Translations under genes and position numbers: made by a program
Notes under the pieces: model-generated
What the model saw: the letters and a program-made list of their open reading frames with translations, nothing else
The model's database searches: none
Told to the model about the DNA's origin: nothing
NCBI GenBank assembly: GCA_027579435.1
Contig: JANBPK010000882.1
Location: forward strand, 1-64,000
Reading direction: 5' to 3'
DNA: 64,000 nucleotides
Origin: Candolleomyces eurysporus
Taxonomy: Eukaryota; Basidiomycota; Agaricomycetes; Agaricales; Psathyrellaceae
In this document: in pieces, positions 11,488 to 22,993 of the stretch
Numbering within the stretch: the stretch's first letter is position 1
Layout of the letters: every line of letters begins with the position of its first letter

Positions 11488-12831
11488 ATGACTTCTCTTT
11501 TCTCGCCCATCAAGGTTGGCAACCTCCACCTGGAGCATCGAGTTGTGCTTGCACCTCTCACAAGATTCCGCGCCACGCGAGACCACGTCCCAGTTGTCTC
11601 CCTCATGAAGGAGTACTACGAGCAGCGAGCGAGCGCTCCTGGTACCCTTCTCATCTCTGAGGGCGTCTTTGTTGCTCAGGAGGCTGGTGGCTACTTCCAT
11701 GCTCCAGGAATATGGAATGCGGACCAGATAAACGCATGGAAAGAGGTAAGTGCTACTTTTACGCGATTTGAAGTTCGAGGCAGTTATGAACAAAATTGAA
11801 AGATCACCAAAGCGATACACGCGAAGCGCTCTTACATCTTCCTTCAGCTCTGGGCTATGGGCCGAGCGGCTACACCAGAGGTCCTCACAGAGGAAGGAAA
11901 CTATCCATATCTTGCTCCATCTCCTATCCCTCTTTCTGATCGTCCCTCTGGTGCCCAAGCTCCTCGAGCTTTTACGCTCGCGGAAATTGACAAGTTTGTC
12001 GGTCTATACGTACAAGCTGCTAAGAATGCGATAGAGGCTGGGTTTGACGGGGTGGAAGTTCACTGCGCTAATGGGTACTTGATCGACCAATTCATTCAAG
12101 ACACCAGCAACGCAAGGACGGACGAGTATGGAGGAAGTGTAGAGAACAGGAGCCGGTTCGCTTTGAGGATTGTCGATGAGGTCGTAAAGGCAGTTGGAGA
12201 AGAGAGAACAGGCGTAAGGCTGGGTCCCTGGAATCGCTTCCAAGGTAAGTGATTCATCACATTGATCAATTAGCTCCTCGTTTCACTCTGATCCTCAAAT
12301 CAATTATTAACTAGATATGAAGATGCTGGATCCTATTCCCCAATTCTCTCACATCGTATCGTCGCTCGTAGAATCTCATCCAAACCTCGCGTTTCTCCAT
12401 CTTGTTGAACCTCCACCTGTCGAAGAGCGTCCAGATGTGAAGCATCCCACGGAAATCCAAGAAGAGTCGAATGACTTCATCAGGGAGATATGGGGTTCGC
12501 GCCCCTTGATTTCAACTGGGGGTTATACGAGGGAAGACGCCATCAAAGTGGCCCAGAACAAGGGTGATCTCGTTGGATTTGGCAGACACTTCATTTCCAA
12601 TGTGCGTTCATCTACCTCAGGTTTTTATCCTTCAGCCGATTGAAACTATTTTTTTTATAGCCCGACCTTCCGTTCCGCCTGGAGCACGACATCCCTCTTG
12701 CCCCGTATGATAGATCCACCTTTTATACCCCGTCGGACGCAAAGGACACCGAGAAAGGGTACATTGACTATCCGTTCTCGGAACAGTTCCTTAGGAAGGA
12801 GCAGTACAACTCTAAATCCCATTCTTTCTAA
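11488..12831 (+). CDS. Old Yellow Enzyme family NAD(P)H:flavin oxidoreductase (copy 3)
   Basis: Four exons 11488-11745, 11803-12244, 12315-12601 and 12661-12831, 385 residues, with the same intron positions as the other copies. The flavin motif LAPLTRFRA is intact. The catalytic segment reads [11 protein letters not shown]: the substrate-binding His and Asn and the active Tyr are kept, but the residue after His is Cys instead of the Gly seen in the other three copies. The signature TRTDEYGGS appears as ARTDEYGGS. The C-terminus ends QYNSKSHSF without a membrane segment. It is most similar to copy 4 in sequence and promoter, so the two are probably a recent tandem duplication. Confidence 0.93.
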
Positions 12832-13787
12832 CTAATTGAGTCTCGGGGAGGAACCTTAGATACACATCTCCTTGAGCCTTTTGTCAGTAGCTTGCTAATT
12901 TCATTGATTTTATCCCATGAAAGAACAACTTGGGTTCAGCGGGCCGTCGCTTCGCGCGGCAGGTTCCGAGGCCTCCCTGGTTTGACTGAGAAGGGGAAAC
13001 AGTTCACACCGTCACATTGTACGAAACAGAAAAAAAAGCTTGGCGCAATTGGCCCTGAGGTACAAGTACCTGAGGCTTATAGAGGCCTCGGAACCATGAA
13101 CGCGGTCCATCGCAAGCGTATCTTACTTGATCTGACTAACGGGGCCCAAACTGTCATAGAGTCACATTGGTTCCAGATACCTACTGTAACATATTAATAC
13201 TGAGAATTCCTTGTCGCATATCTATCTAGCGACCGATACAACATGTACAAGACTGAAGAACCACATCAGGAAAGACATCCTTACAGACGCGGTGTCTTCG
13301 ACCCAGCAATCGGAACTGGTGTTCCACAACTCGGAGTCGGCTGGGGTGTGGAAACTGACCGTTCCTTGTTGAGACCCTGTGGCATGTGCCGTCTACCTAC
13401 CTCCCGAGCTCTTGACAAGAATCATTTTCAGGGGCTTATCGTTTCCGAGAGTAGTTGCCAAGACATACCACTGGAAGTAACGAGCACTTCCCGAGTTGGT
13501 AGGAGATATACTCTCCTTGAGCTCTGAAATCGGCCAATACTGTCTAGTTCACCCAGGATCCGAGTCTTCATCATCATTCATTGACACGAGGCGCGAGCGC
13601 TTGCGGCGCACCCCTTAGACTAGTGCTACTCAAACGAGCGCTGGGCCAGCGCGAAGCCTCGACATGACGCAATGATGACTCCGAATTTGCAGGTTCGGGG
13701 ATTTATCTCGGTATCACCCCCTTTCCCAAAATTAATCCGCGCGCAACGAAGGCGACAATAGGCTTTGTCAGTCTCTCCGTCTGGCGA
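12832..13787. other. Spacer between OYE copies 3 and 4 with inverted repeat
   Basis: No gene can be supported; open frames here are short and lack features. A perfect 14-bp inverted repeat, ggttccgaggcctc at 12962-12975 and its complement at 13082-13095, brackets about 105 bp. This could mark a small mobile remnant. GC-rich DNA at 13570-13680 contains several GAGCGC-type words. Confidence 0.4.
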
Positions 13788-13906
13788 TGAGTCAGCGCCC
13801 GGGACCGCTCTTGCGCCATAGATACTGCCCTGTATCGCAACGGTTCATCTTACATTCTCTCTGGCTTACTCATGGATTATGAAGTCGTCGTGGGTAGGTA
13901 TATAAG
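13788..13906 (+). promoter_or_regulatory. Upstream elements of OYE copy 4
   Basis: TGAGTCAGCG (TGAGTCA at 13788-13794), then CTCTTGCGCCAT, GGCTTACTCATG (TTACTCA at 13866-13872) and TATATAAGGA (from 13899). The order and spacing match those upstream of copy 3. The TATA box is about 115 bp before the ATG at 14017. Confidence 0.5.
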
Positions 13907-14016
13907 GACCTGAGTCCCACCAGTTACGAACCTCAAGTTCTCGCCTACCCCGAAGTCTCCTTCATTACTTCGACTCTGTTCGACCCTATCCTCTTATCGA
14001 CGACCAAATACGCACA

Positions 14017-15456
14017 ATGGCAACCTTTTTCTCCCCCATCAAGGTGGGAAATGTTCATCTGGAGCACCGTGTTGTACTCGCACCTCTCACTCGGTTTCGC
14101 GCCACGCGATCTGAGCATGTCCCGGTTGTTCCTCTTGTGAAGGAGTACTATGAACAACGGGGAAGCGTTCCCGGCACCCTTCTCGTCTCTGAAGCGACAT
14201 TTATTGCTCCGGAAGCCGGAGGCTACTCCTACGTTCCAGGTATCTGGAGTTCGGACCAGATCAAAGCATGGAAAAAGGTGAGTTTCCGTTGATCACCACT
14301 TGAAGTTGTATTTATCAGAGATTAGATTACAGACGGCGTGCATGCGAAGGGATCGTATATTTTCCTTCAGCTCTGGGCTTTGGGCAGGACAGCTACAGCA
14401 AGCGTGCTTACAGAGGAAGGCAACTATCCATTGGTCGCACCATCGCCCATTTCTCTTTCCGGGAGACCTTCTGATGCCCCAGCTCCACGAGCACTCACCA
14501 TCGCGGAAATCGACAGATACGTGGGCTTCTACGTACAAGCAGCGAGGAATGCGATAGAGGCTGGGTTCGATGGAGTCGAAATTCACGGTGCAAATGGGTA
14601 TCTGATCGACCAGTTCCTTCAAGATGTCAGCAATACGCGGACAGACGAGTATGGAGGAAGTATTGAGAATAGAAGTCGGTTCGGCTTGAGGGTCGTTGAT
14701 GAAGTTGTAAAGGCGATTGGTGAGGAGAAGACAGCCGTAAGGCTGAGTCCGTGGGGTCGATTTCAAGGTTCGTTATTCTATTCATGGCTCTTTACATTAA
14801 TGAAAGGACCTAATTCTCATATTATTCTCTACTCAGACATGAAGATGCATGATCCCATACCTCAATTCTCGCACTTTGTATCATCCCTCGTGCAATCCCA
14901 TCCCAATCTCGCATTTGTGCACCTTGTCGAACCTNCCCCCCATCGCAGAGCGCACGGACGTGAAGCATCTCTCCGAGATCCCAGAAGAGTCGAATGACTT
15001 CATCCGAAAGATCTGGGCACCCCGTCCATTGGTTACAACTGGGGGTTATACGAGAGAAGACGCTTTGAAAGTAGTGACCAATAACAAGGGTGCTCTCGTC
15101 GGGTTTGGGAGACATTTCATTTCGAATGTAAGCTCCTCCTCGATCTCCCGTTCTCCTCAACAGACAGAAGCTCACACATGATCGTTTCCCAGCCTGACGT
15201 TCCGTTCCGGCTTGAACACAACCTCCCCCTCACACCGATTGACCGATCCACTATTTACACTCCGTCGGACAAGAAAGGGACAGAAAAAGGCTACATTGAC
15301 TATCCGTTCTCAGAAGAGTTCCTCAAGAAACGTAACGCGAACTCCAAAACCCATTCCGTCCCCGGAGAAAGGCACGTCGTCAAGTCTGCAATTCTTGTCG
15401 GATTTTTAGGTCTAATCGGATTCCAGGTCCTCAGCTGGTGGAGAGGTAGTAGATAG
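14017..15456 (+). CDS. Old Yellow Enzyme family oxidoreductase with C-terminal membrane anchor (copy 4)
   Basis: Four exons 14017-14277, 14326-14767, 14837-15127 and 15193-15456, about 418 residues. [20 protein letters not shown] and [16 protein letters not shown] are intact, so it should be an active ene-reductase. An N at 14935 next to a C run adds one base and shifts the frame inside exon 3. Ignoring that N restores the paralogue alignment ([12 protein letters not shown]), so I treat it as an artefact. The protein is about 33 residues longer than its sisters. The extra C-terminus is a basic linker, then a hydrophobic helix [19 protein letters not shown], then RGSR, which is the form of a tail anchor. 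It may therefore sit on the ER or mitochondrial outer membrane facing the cytosol. Confidence 0.9.
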
Positions 15457-16172
15457 GAGCAAGGAAATCAGCAAGGAGTAGATCTGTATATGTAAAAATC
15501 TTGCATTACCACCTCTATAGGACACCCCGATGTGTACCTGTAATCGCCAGCGGAATTGATCCGAATTCTAGTCGGAGTAACCGGCATCATTTCACCACAC
15601 TGCCTGCACCTGTCCAAATTTGACGTACCCTCGCCCGACGCGAGCGTCTATCCCGTAGAAACCATGACAACGTCCTTGAATTAACGGTGTGGTAACTAGC
15701 TTTCATTATCCATGCGTGCTCCTTCTTGTTTAGCACTGCCCGCATACGTCGCCAGCGAAACCACATGTCCGGTAGTAGGTAGGGTGCGCCAGAACACAAC
15801 AAACGGGTTTCCCATCTCTCGACGACCTTATCCATCTGTCACGCACGCAGAACGAGGTACTTCTCCACGACGTCGCGTTCGCTTGACGACATTACCTCTC
15901 AATGACGAAGCGAACATAAAAGCCTTCGAAGTGCAGACTACGGCTATCTGGATAACGATGGCAACCTGGCGACCTTGTTGTACCGACGGGCGTTTGGGCG
16001 CTTGACGCGTCGCATATAAGACAACAGCAGTTCGGGGCTCAGCGTNCATCTACAGACCAGCCGCAACAGTACTAGCTGCCACAGTACCGCGACCGAGGAC
16101 CACCATCAGTCGACAATTCCATTCCTGAACAAGAAAGGAAGGGATAACACTCAAGTCAACGTCAACCTATCG
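15457..16172. other. Intergenic, promoter of the acidic orphan gene
   Basis: No gene supported. A CATATAAG box at about 16012-16019 lies roughly 155 bp upstream of the ATG at 16173 and is a plausible TATA element. The open frames seen here on both strands lack splice structure or recognisable sequence. Confidence 0.45.
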
Positions 16173-19100
16173 ATGGTCGACTTTCCATCCATTCCACCAA
16201 GCAAGAGAGACAGCCTAGATGACCACATCCCTATAGGCGCACGACGAAGCCTAAGTCAACATCGCAGACCCTCCGTCCTCTCTTTGTCGCAGCGAGTGAC
16301 AAGGCAGTCCACGGACCGACGAGGCAACGAAGATCCAGAGGGATACGGACCGACTCATCCCAAAAGCACTCGAACCCTAAGCCTCATCTTTGCTGAGCTC
16401 GGGGAGAACTTCAAATTCGGTGACAACACTGTGAACGGTTTGAAGAACCTCATCGGTACGTTTCATCCACCTGGGTATCGAAAGTTACTGATGATATTTT
16501 CCTCCGAATGTAGCCATTTACATCGAGAGGAACCCCAATCAGATGTCTCTCGCACCCGCCCCGACCCCTTGCACGAAGCGTCCAGTCCCAGCCCGGCCAC
16601 GGATGAACCCCAAGCCAGCCCGACTCCCGAATGTGATGGCATTCCCTCGAAATGCCACCAATGACGATACCCTCCACCCATCACGTGTGTACACGGTGTC
16701 CTTCGACGTCCCCTCCCCTAGTGGCGAAGCCTCGAGCGAGGAAGATAGCCAACTCTTGCTATTGGACAAGGACGTCTTGGATCCGAGGCCTCTTGAGGAC
16801 GTCGTCGACCTGGTGGATCCGGTGGCAAACGTGAATGATCCAATGGACGATCTTCAGCCGGCTTACTTCCCGGCGAACTATGCCAGCGTACAGGGACAAT
16901 GGACACCTGCGTCTCCTCGCCAGCCAGACAGCTATCACCTTGACCCGACCGGGTTGGGGAGTTCCAGAATGGCAAGCAGGCAGACAAGGGTCGACAAGGT
17001 CGAACACAAGCAGCCTCGTATCCGTTGGGAGGAAACATCGTCGAACCTAGACAGAGCGCTTCGGACGTCCAAGCAGGACTGCTCGATACCCACCCGGGGC
17101 CAGGCTCGACCCAAGATGAGCCGTGGTCTCTCGTATACGAACGCCTCCGAAGATCCTCTCGCTCAACAGACGCAATTTGCCGCATCCCCAACTCCGAACA
17201 CGAGGCCTGCCTCTAATCCCTCTTCTTTCTCCTCCGGTCTCTCGTACGTGACTCAGCCTCCGCCAGAGACAGCTCAAGCCACTGTACCCCTCACCGAAGC
17301 AGTTGACAGCGTCGGGTCTCCTCGGTCTTCGGGATCCACATACGAGGACGACGAGGACGACGAGGAATATGAGGAGGACGAAGCGGACGAAGAACGCCCA
17401 TCACCATTTTCAGTAGGACACACGCTCCGATCCAAGCCTCCACTATCACAAGTTAAACCGCCTAATATGATCGACAATGTAAGGTGCCGATCCCCCGAGC
17501 CCATCTACGAATATGAGGAGTCTGTATCGCAGATCTATCAGAGGCAGAGGTTCCATGGAAGGGACGACGAGTACGTGCTTGCATGGAGGGACGGGGTGGA
17601 AACTGTGGAAATGAGCGACGATGGAAGGCCGAACAAAGGAGGTGGCGCGTTCTTGGGATCGGACCAGTTTCCCTGCAATGATGATGCACAATGGGGAAGA
17701 ATATGGGGAGGTCTGCACCACAAGACTCCATTCAATATGGATGTGCCACTCCCAGAATCAGGGTCCCCATCGTTGGCGAGATCAACTCGCTCATTGTCGC
17801 CACTGGCGTTGGAGGAGGGCCCCTTCGCCACATCACTACGACAGCTCCCGCCACCCGGCGACTGCCACAATATGAATGACGACGGTGCGGTTGTGGTTTC
17901 TGGCACAAATAACCCGTGGGTTGCTCATCCAGCCCACTCTACACTGTCCCCACTTGCACCAAATTCGGCGGCGCCCTTCAGCATGTCAATCCAAGGGCTA
18001 TTCAACCACCAGAGCCCTGCGGGCATGAATGGCGCCTTACCAGCAGAGACCCTTGCCCCGATATACACTGTCGGCAGCAACCCACTCTTGAGTGTGCCAT
18101 GTCTTCGAAGATTTCGCCAAACGTCGCTGGATGACGCGCTGCACGAGTTCACCAGTCTCAGCAAGATGATGAACCGCAGCAGAATCAGGACGATCATTAC
18201 TGATACTACGCGTTGGCCTCCCGTCCCCCCCTCCTGGCATGCATCGTTGGTTTGGCATTGGAGAATTCCCTGCCCGCCGTGACGCCTCCGCTTGGCCGCC
18301 ACGTCTGCAACACACTGCCGTCCAATCGACGTTCACCCCTTCAGGACTCCTACATTCACCTCGACATGTTCAGGGGCTATCGTTGCTACTTCGGCCTGAT
18401 TCTCCGCGGTTCAGGTTCGACCCTTTCGCCGAGGAAGACAACGTCCCGATCTATCCTAGCTCTAGTTCCACTCTTGACCTGCTTGATGGTGACGGGGCTG
18501 ACTTCGATGAGCTGGACAATGAGATTCACCTGGTTAGACTGCAGAACCAGAGTCTCATTGCCGATTCTCCCGTTCTCTGGAACCATGTCCAGGCTGCTGG
18601 TTTACCCTCTATAGGTTTGGATTCTGCTGGACCTGCCCTTGGTGACGATGGCCCTATGGACGCTGGAGTGCGTTACGCTGATCAGTCGGAATTGGCGACA
18701 GAACTGGCGTCGTGGCGTACCTATACGCGACGGGGTGATTCGCGAGATGATGCACTTGCTCGTGCGCTAGGGAGCCCGCTATCTTTCGCTGGGTCTTTGA
18801 ATGATGTTCTTGACCAGGTGCAAAGCGCTTTCAGGGATGATTCAAGCTACGGCTCCACCGATCTCGGGGATGGCGACAATGTCCACCGGCCCAGCGCAGC
18901 TATCGACGACGAGGACAGAGACGGCATTATACCGGATTTCATGGCCTATACAGACCACGAAGGTGGAATTACAAGCAATGAAATCGATGAGCTCGGCACT
19001 GCCGACGACGATGAAGCCAGCGTGGTCAACGGTGATGATAGTGGTGCGAATGAAAGGCTGTCGACGAATGTCGGAGATGGAATGGCTGATGGAAACCAAA

Positions 19101-19222
19101 CCTCCGAGTCCGACGGGGCTCGCCGGCCGATCGTTACGACTCATCTAGGGCTGGGTTTAGTCGCGAGGTTCTCGTCACAGTCGCAAGCATTCCAGATTCT
19201 CCCTTCACAGGCGAGCGTTTGA
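16173..19222 (+). CDS. Large acidic disordered orphan protein
   Basis: Exon 1 16173-16455, an intron 16456-16513, then a long second exon. The frame breaks near 18225-18231, a run of seven C. Dropping one C joins the first frame (ending ...TRWPPVPP) to the second (PGMHRWFGIGEFPARRD...), giving about 996 residues. An intron cannot be excluded. The only compact-looking part is near the N-terminus (LSLIFAELGENFKFGDNTVNG, about residues 70-110), which spans the exon junction. The rest is rich in Ser, Pro, Asp and Glu, with an extreme acidic run (YEDDEDDEEYEEDEADEE) and a second acidic half. No enzyme motif is seen. It may be a regulatory or scaffold protein; function unknown. Confidence 0.65.
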
Positions 19223-19724
19223 AGGTCGACAGACCAATTAACCTTATACTTCATAATTCCTTCGCACGTACGATACCCTGGACATCTCTGCTTTCATCCC
19301 ATGCTTTCCAACTTTTTCATATTTCAAGGACTAGATTAGTTTACACTTGTACATAACGCCCGGATCACAACTTTTTCCTTGCTTTTTCGCAGTATCTCTA
19401 GCTCAACTCTGTCATTCATGTATCATTAGCTGTACAACGTTCTGAAATGCTTGGACGATTTATCAAGCCTGCCAATCGCCCGACAAAACTGCCAACATCA
19501 CCGAGGGCTGTCTTGTAGGCCCTGTCAAAGCCAAGCCTCTCTGCTATCTCCCAACAATATTTAAGCGCTCCGCTCGAATGTGATAGCGTTTCCATGCCGT
19601 ATCTCATCCCAAATGGATACAAAGTTTGGACTTCTTTGATTGATCGCGCAGTCATCCTGGGTTGGCAACTCCGAAATCAAGCTGACGCCGGCGAAGAACT
19701 TCCCTTTGCTTTATTCAAGCCTCA
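19223..19724. other. Intergenic
   Basis: No supported gene. Short open frames on both strands near 19420-19650 lack homology or splicing that I can recognise. The spacer should hold the terminator of the upstream gene and the promoter of the downstream one. Confidence 0.4.
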
Positions 19725-22254
19725 ATGCCTTCCAGGACCTCTTTCTTCCCTTCATCGCTCGACGACGATGAAGAATCATCATCTTCGCCACAAGCGCCTT
19801 TGCTGCCCCTTGGCACCGGCCAAGGTGACGATGTCAATGCAGGTTCATCGTCGTCAGGGTCGAGCCCGAGGTCGCGCAGTCCAGCTCGCCGTCGACGCCC
19901 TTCAGCAACATTTTCCTCTTCATGGACGAACCATTTTCAAAGATTAAGCAAAACCCTCTTCTCGCTCGCATCAAAAAGAACTCCGGGCCACTCTAAATCT
20001 GGGCGTAGGTCGGTGTGGAGGAGGCTTATACAATACGCGGTGACCCTCGTCATCGTCCCACTCGCTCTGGTAGCCTGCTTTATAATTTTGTGGGCAGGTA
20101 TCCCCCTTTCTTACTCGGATATTCGGAGAATGGAGCGGAATTTTCCCCAGCATCGGTGGAAGGAAGTTCGAGTTGACAGCGCCGGCGAGCTAGTCTACAG
20201 AAACGGCAACGGGGAGCGAGTGAATTGGGANGAGGATGCTGGGGAAGGCTACCTCAAGTTCCCTGACCACCTATGGGGCCATGGATTNAATAANGTTCTC
20301 GAAGAAATGTGCGTNGAACATTTGTTGATGNNNNNNGNATGNCNCNTCGCTCATACTNGTGATTCATNAGGTTNATCACAGCTCAACTTGCCCACCTCTC
20401 CAACAGGGCGTATGTCTTTGAAGACTACGTCTGGTCCAAGATACCACTTCCCTACACACTCTACGATTTCAGTCTTCGACCTACACGNATCCCAATCAAC
20501 GCTTTCGTCTCAGGATTTATGGCCGGCGGTGAGGCGNAGAATTCTGTAGGTTTCGGCTTTGCCTTTGTATNTAGCACGTGGGTTGACATGAACGCAGGCG
20601 CACCTATCTGTGTCNGCCGAGTACTACAGCTACATTTGCCCGCCCAGTCTTCCTGCCGANCATCGAGTNGTGTTGTCCGCTGAGGATGCACCGAACTTTG
20701 CTGACGGTACCTCTCAGGTGCGCTGTTGCCTTCTCTGGCANTATCTNCACCCAACTGACATCNTNGAAAGATGGAATGGTGGGTAAATCGAATAAAGACG
20801 GCTGGGAAAGGAAAACGTTGNGTTGAGATNACAGANGGAGACGCNAGTGGCCGGAATGGAAAACGAGTTTTTGATTTCTTGTGCGTAACTTTTCATTTGA
20901 GCCCGTTTTAGANCTCCCTCATTCATTCACATTGCCGTGCGTAGGTTCTTCGGTTCAAAGCCCCACCTCGCACCGCTCGTACCANAACTCCTCGAGTCCC
21001 CCATCCTTCAATCTTTCTCTTGGTCGAACCTGGTCGATAACGCCGTTCGCCAAACCATCAAGACGCTCGGTCTATCNACTTCAAATGGCGTTGGCCAGGA
21101 TCTCGGGACCAAAGAAGACACANGCCCAGATGTCATCCCCGGTCTGCTCGCGATTCATTTACGAAGAGGGGACTATTCTCGACACTGCGAACGCCTCTCA
21201 AAGTGGCATAGCGGNTTCATGGGATTCAGTTTGGCAGACGGAGTGAAGGATCAACTGGACTTTGACGGGGCGGTGCGAGAGTACGAACGCGAGTCTCGGA
21301 AAGGTAAAGCNAACCGAAGAAGAATCAGTANGAGGGCTTTACCGGCCGGAGGNGAGAGCACAGGACTGGAAAGGAGGTGGTGGTACTGGGCTGGCAAGTC
21401 GGGGCAGCGGTTGACGATTGCTGAGGGAAGTTTAAGCGCAGGGTCGATNCCTTCGTCCGACTCTCCATCATCGAGGAAACCATCGGATGACGTGATTATG
21501 TCTACCCCCGAAGAAATCGCCCCTTCCACTACCACCGGCAGCAGCGCGAAGGAGAAGGTAACTGGAGTCCGAATCGTGAAGGAGGACTTTGATTATAGTC
21601 GAGCGAGGACAAAGCTGGGGAGTCAGGTGTTGCTTGACGAGGGTCTGATTGACGTTGATGAGTTGGTTGAGGACGAAGACGTACCCAAAGAACAGGTCAA
21701 GCTCACGAATCCCGCCAAGTGGATGTGGTGGGGCAATGGGTCGAAGCGAATCTCGAAAGTAGCTCTCGATACTCTAGAAGCCCGNTCCTTCGNCGACGAT
21801 GACNAATGTCGACATCTCAGCTCGAGAGACAGAAGAAGAAAGAGTCCGCAAGGAGGTCATTTCGCGATACATCCTCAGACGGTGTCTGCCGTCCATTGAC
21901 GAAGTCGTCCAGCGCGCCAAGGAAGTCCGACATGACTGGTCTCAATCGCTTTCATCCCATCAAAAACGCCATCCACTGAAGAAGATCCTCTTGCTGTCAA
22001 ACGGCTGGCCCTCATTCCTCCTGGAACTCTCCGCNGCGCTAGAAAAGGATGGATGGGANGTCGTCGATCCTGANGGGANNGTAAGACGCAGAGTTGCGAA
22101 GCAGAGAGCTAAAGATATAGATGTTGCGGTGGANATGGCGTTGGCGGAGAAGGCGGAAGTGTTCTTGGGGAACGGGTACTCGACTTTGACTGGAAATGTC
22201 CTTTTGATGCGGATGTTGCAGGGTGATGATGGGGAGATGAGNAGATTACTTTGA
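19725..22254 (+). CDS. Type II membrane protein resembling GDP-fucose O-fucosyltransferases
   Basis: The N-terminal cytosolic part is Ser/Arg-rich. One transmembrane helix ([20 protein letters not shown], about residues 105-125) then leads to a lumenal domain, the form of a Golgi glycosyltransferase. Landmarks are [12 protein letters not shown] (donor-side Gly-rich loop), [11 protein letters not shown] around 21155-21195, and a C-terminal [21 protein letters not shown]. These resemble the conserved blocks of the O-FucT superfamily (HxRRxD-type loop and late FxGN/S-T region). Between them is a Ser/Glu-rich insert (about 21290-21860). At least three introns are present. Many Ns (20230-22240) break the frame, so exon borders and total length are uncertain. 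Family assignment is by motif recollection and is moderately secure. Confidence 0.6.
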
Positions 22255-22768
22255 GGTCTGGCGTATCAACCGCGTATAATTGGGTTGCTTGTATGTTAAT
22301 TATGATAGATGGCTCAGACTTGTAGTAATATTTGGAGTAGAGAAACCACCCCTACGACAATCGGATACGGAAATGGAGGGCAACGCATTCACATAAGGAC
22401 GCAGGCAATCGTAGCCGAATTGAAGAATGTATCCACACCCAGAGGGCAGCGACTGTGGCTCTAAAACAATACAAGTGTACGAATCGTTAGTAGCAATGGT
22501 ACCGCTGCAGAGGAAAGAACAGATCAGGAAACTGGTTGTAGGATTTTCTACAGATCGGGGAGTCCAACACACCATACCCGTTACCCTAATTAGAAGGTTC
22601 TGACCCTGTAATTTCCTTTCCAGACATAGTAGCGCGTACAGTGCCATTACCTCGTCTTGACGCTCTGAACGTTTTCCTTTGGTGTAAATCCTAGACTTAT
22701 CGAAGGGGCCTCCGACTCACTCCCGTCGCTTCAAGGTGCGTTGAGACCCGCACAATACTGACAGCAGC
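22255..22768. other. Intergenic or 3' exons of a small - strand gene
   Basis: Contains no clear gene by itself. If the short frame at 22769-22993 is a real first exon, its downstream exons would lie here on the - strand; I cannot fix their borders. Confidence 0.3.
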
Positions 22769-22993
22769 TTACCGACCTTGAGCTTGGGGAGTCATCGGTG
22801 GAAGCTGGATGTCGTGGTACCGCATCTGGGGTGACTGCCCGATCAAGGACGAGGGGTACCTGTCAATAACAGCACCTAAATCAACCACTTCCCATTCCTC
22901 ATTGCTGTTTTTCTTGGTCCTCTGAGGCTGGTCCTTGCCGGTGACATGCTCAGTCGATGGCGAGGCTGTTTCAAGTTGAACGAGTCCGCTCAT
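22769..22993 (-). CDS. Possible first exon of a small orphan gene
   Basis: An open frame of 74 residues starting MSGLVQLETAS, hydrophilic and with a folded-looking stretch EEWEVVDLGAVIDRYPSS. The frame runs into GTCGGTAAGC-like donor sequence at its 3' end, so it may be the first exon of a spliced gene. There is no recognised domain. It could be chance. Confidence 0.3.
   Translation of the reverse strand: MSGLVQLETASPSTEHVTGKDQPQRTKKNSNEEWEVVDLGAVIDRYPSSLIGQSPQMRYHDIQLPPMTPQAQGR

Noticed and set aside
19416..19655. 79-codon frame on the - strand
   Set aside because: Too short and without features; lies in the spacer between two + strand genes.
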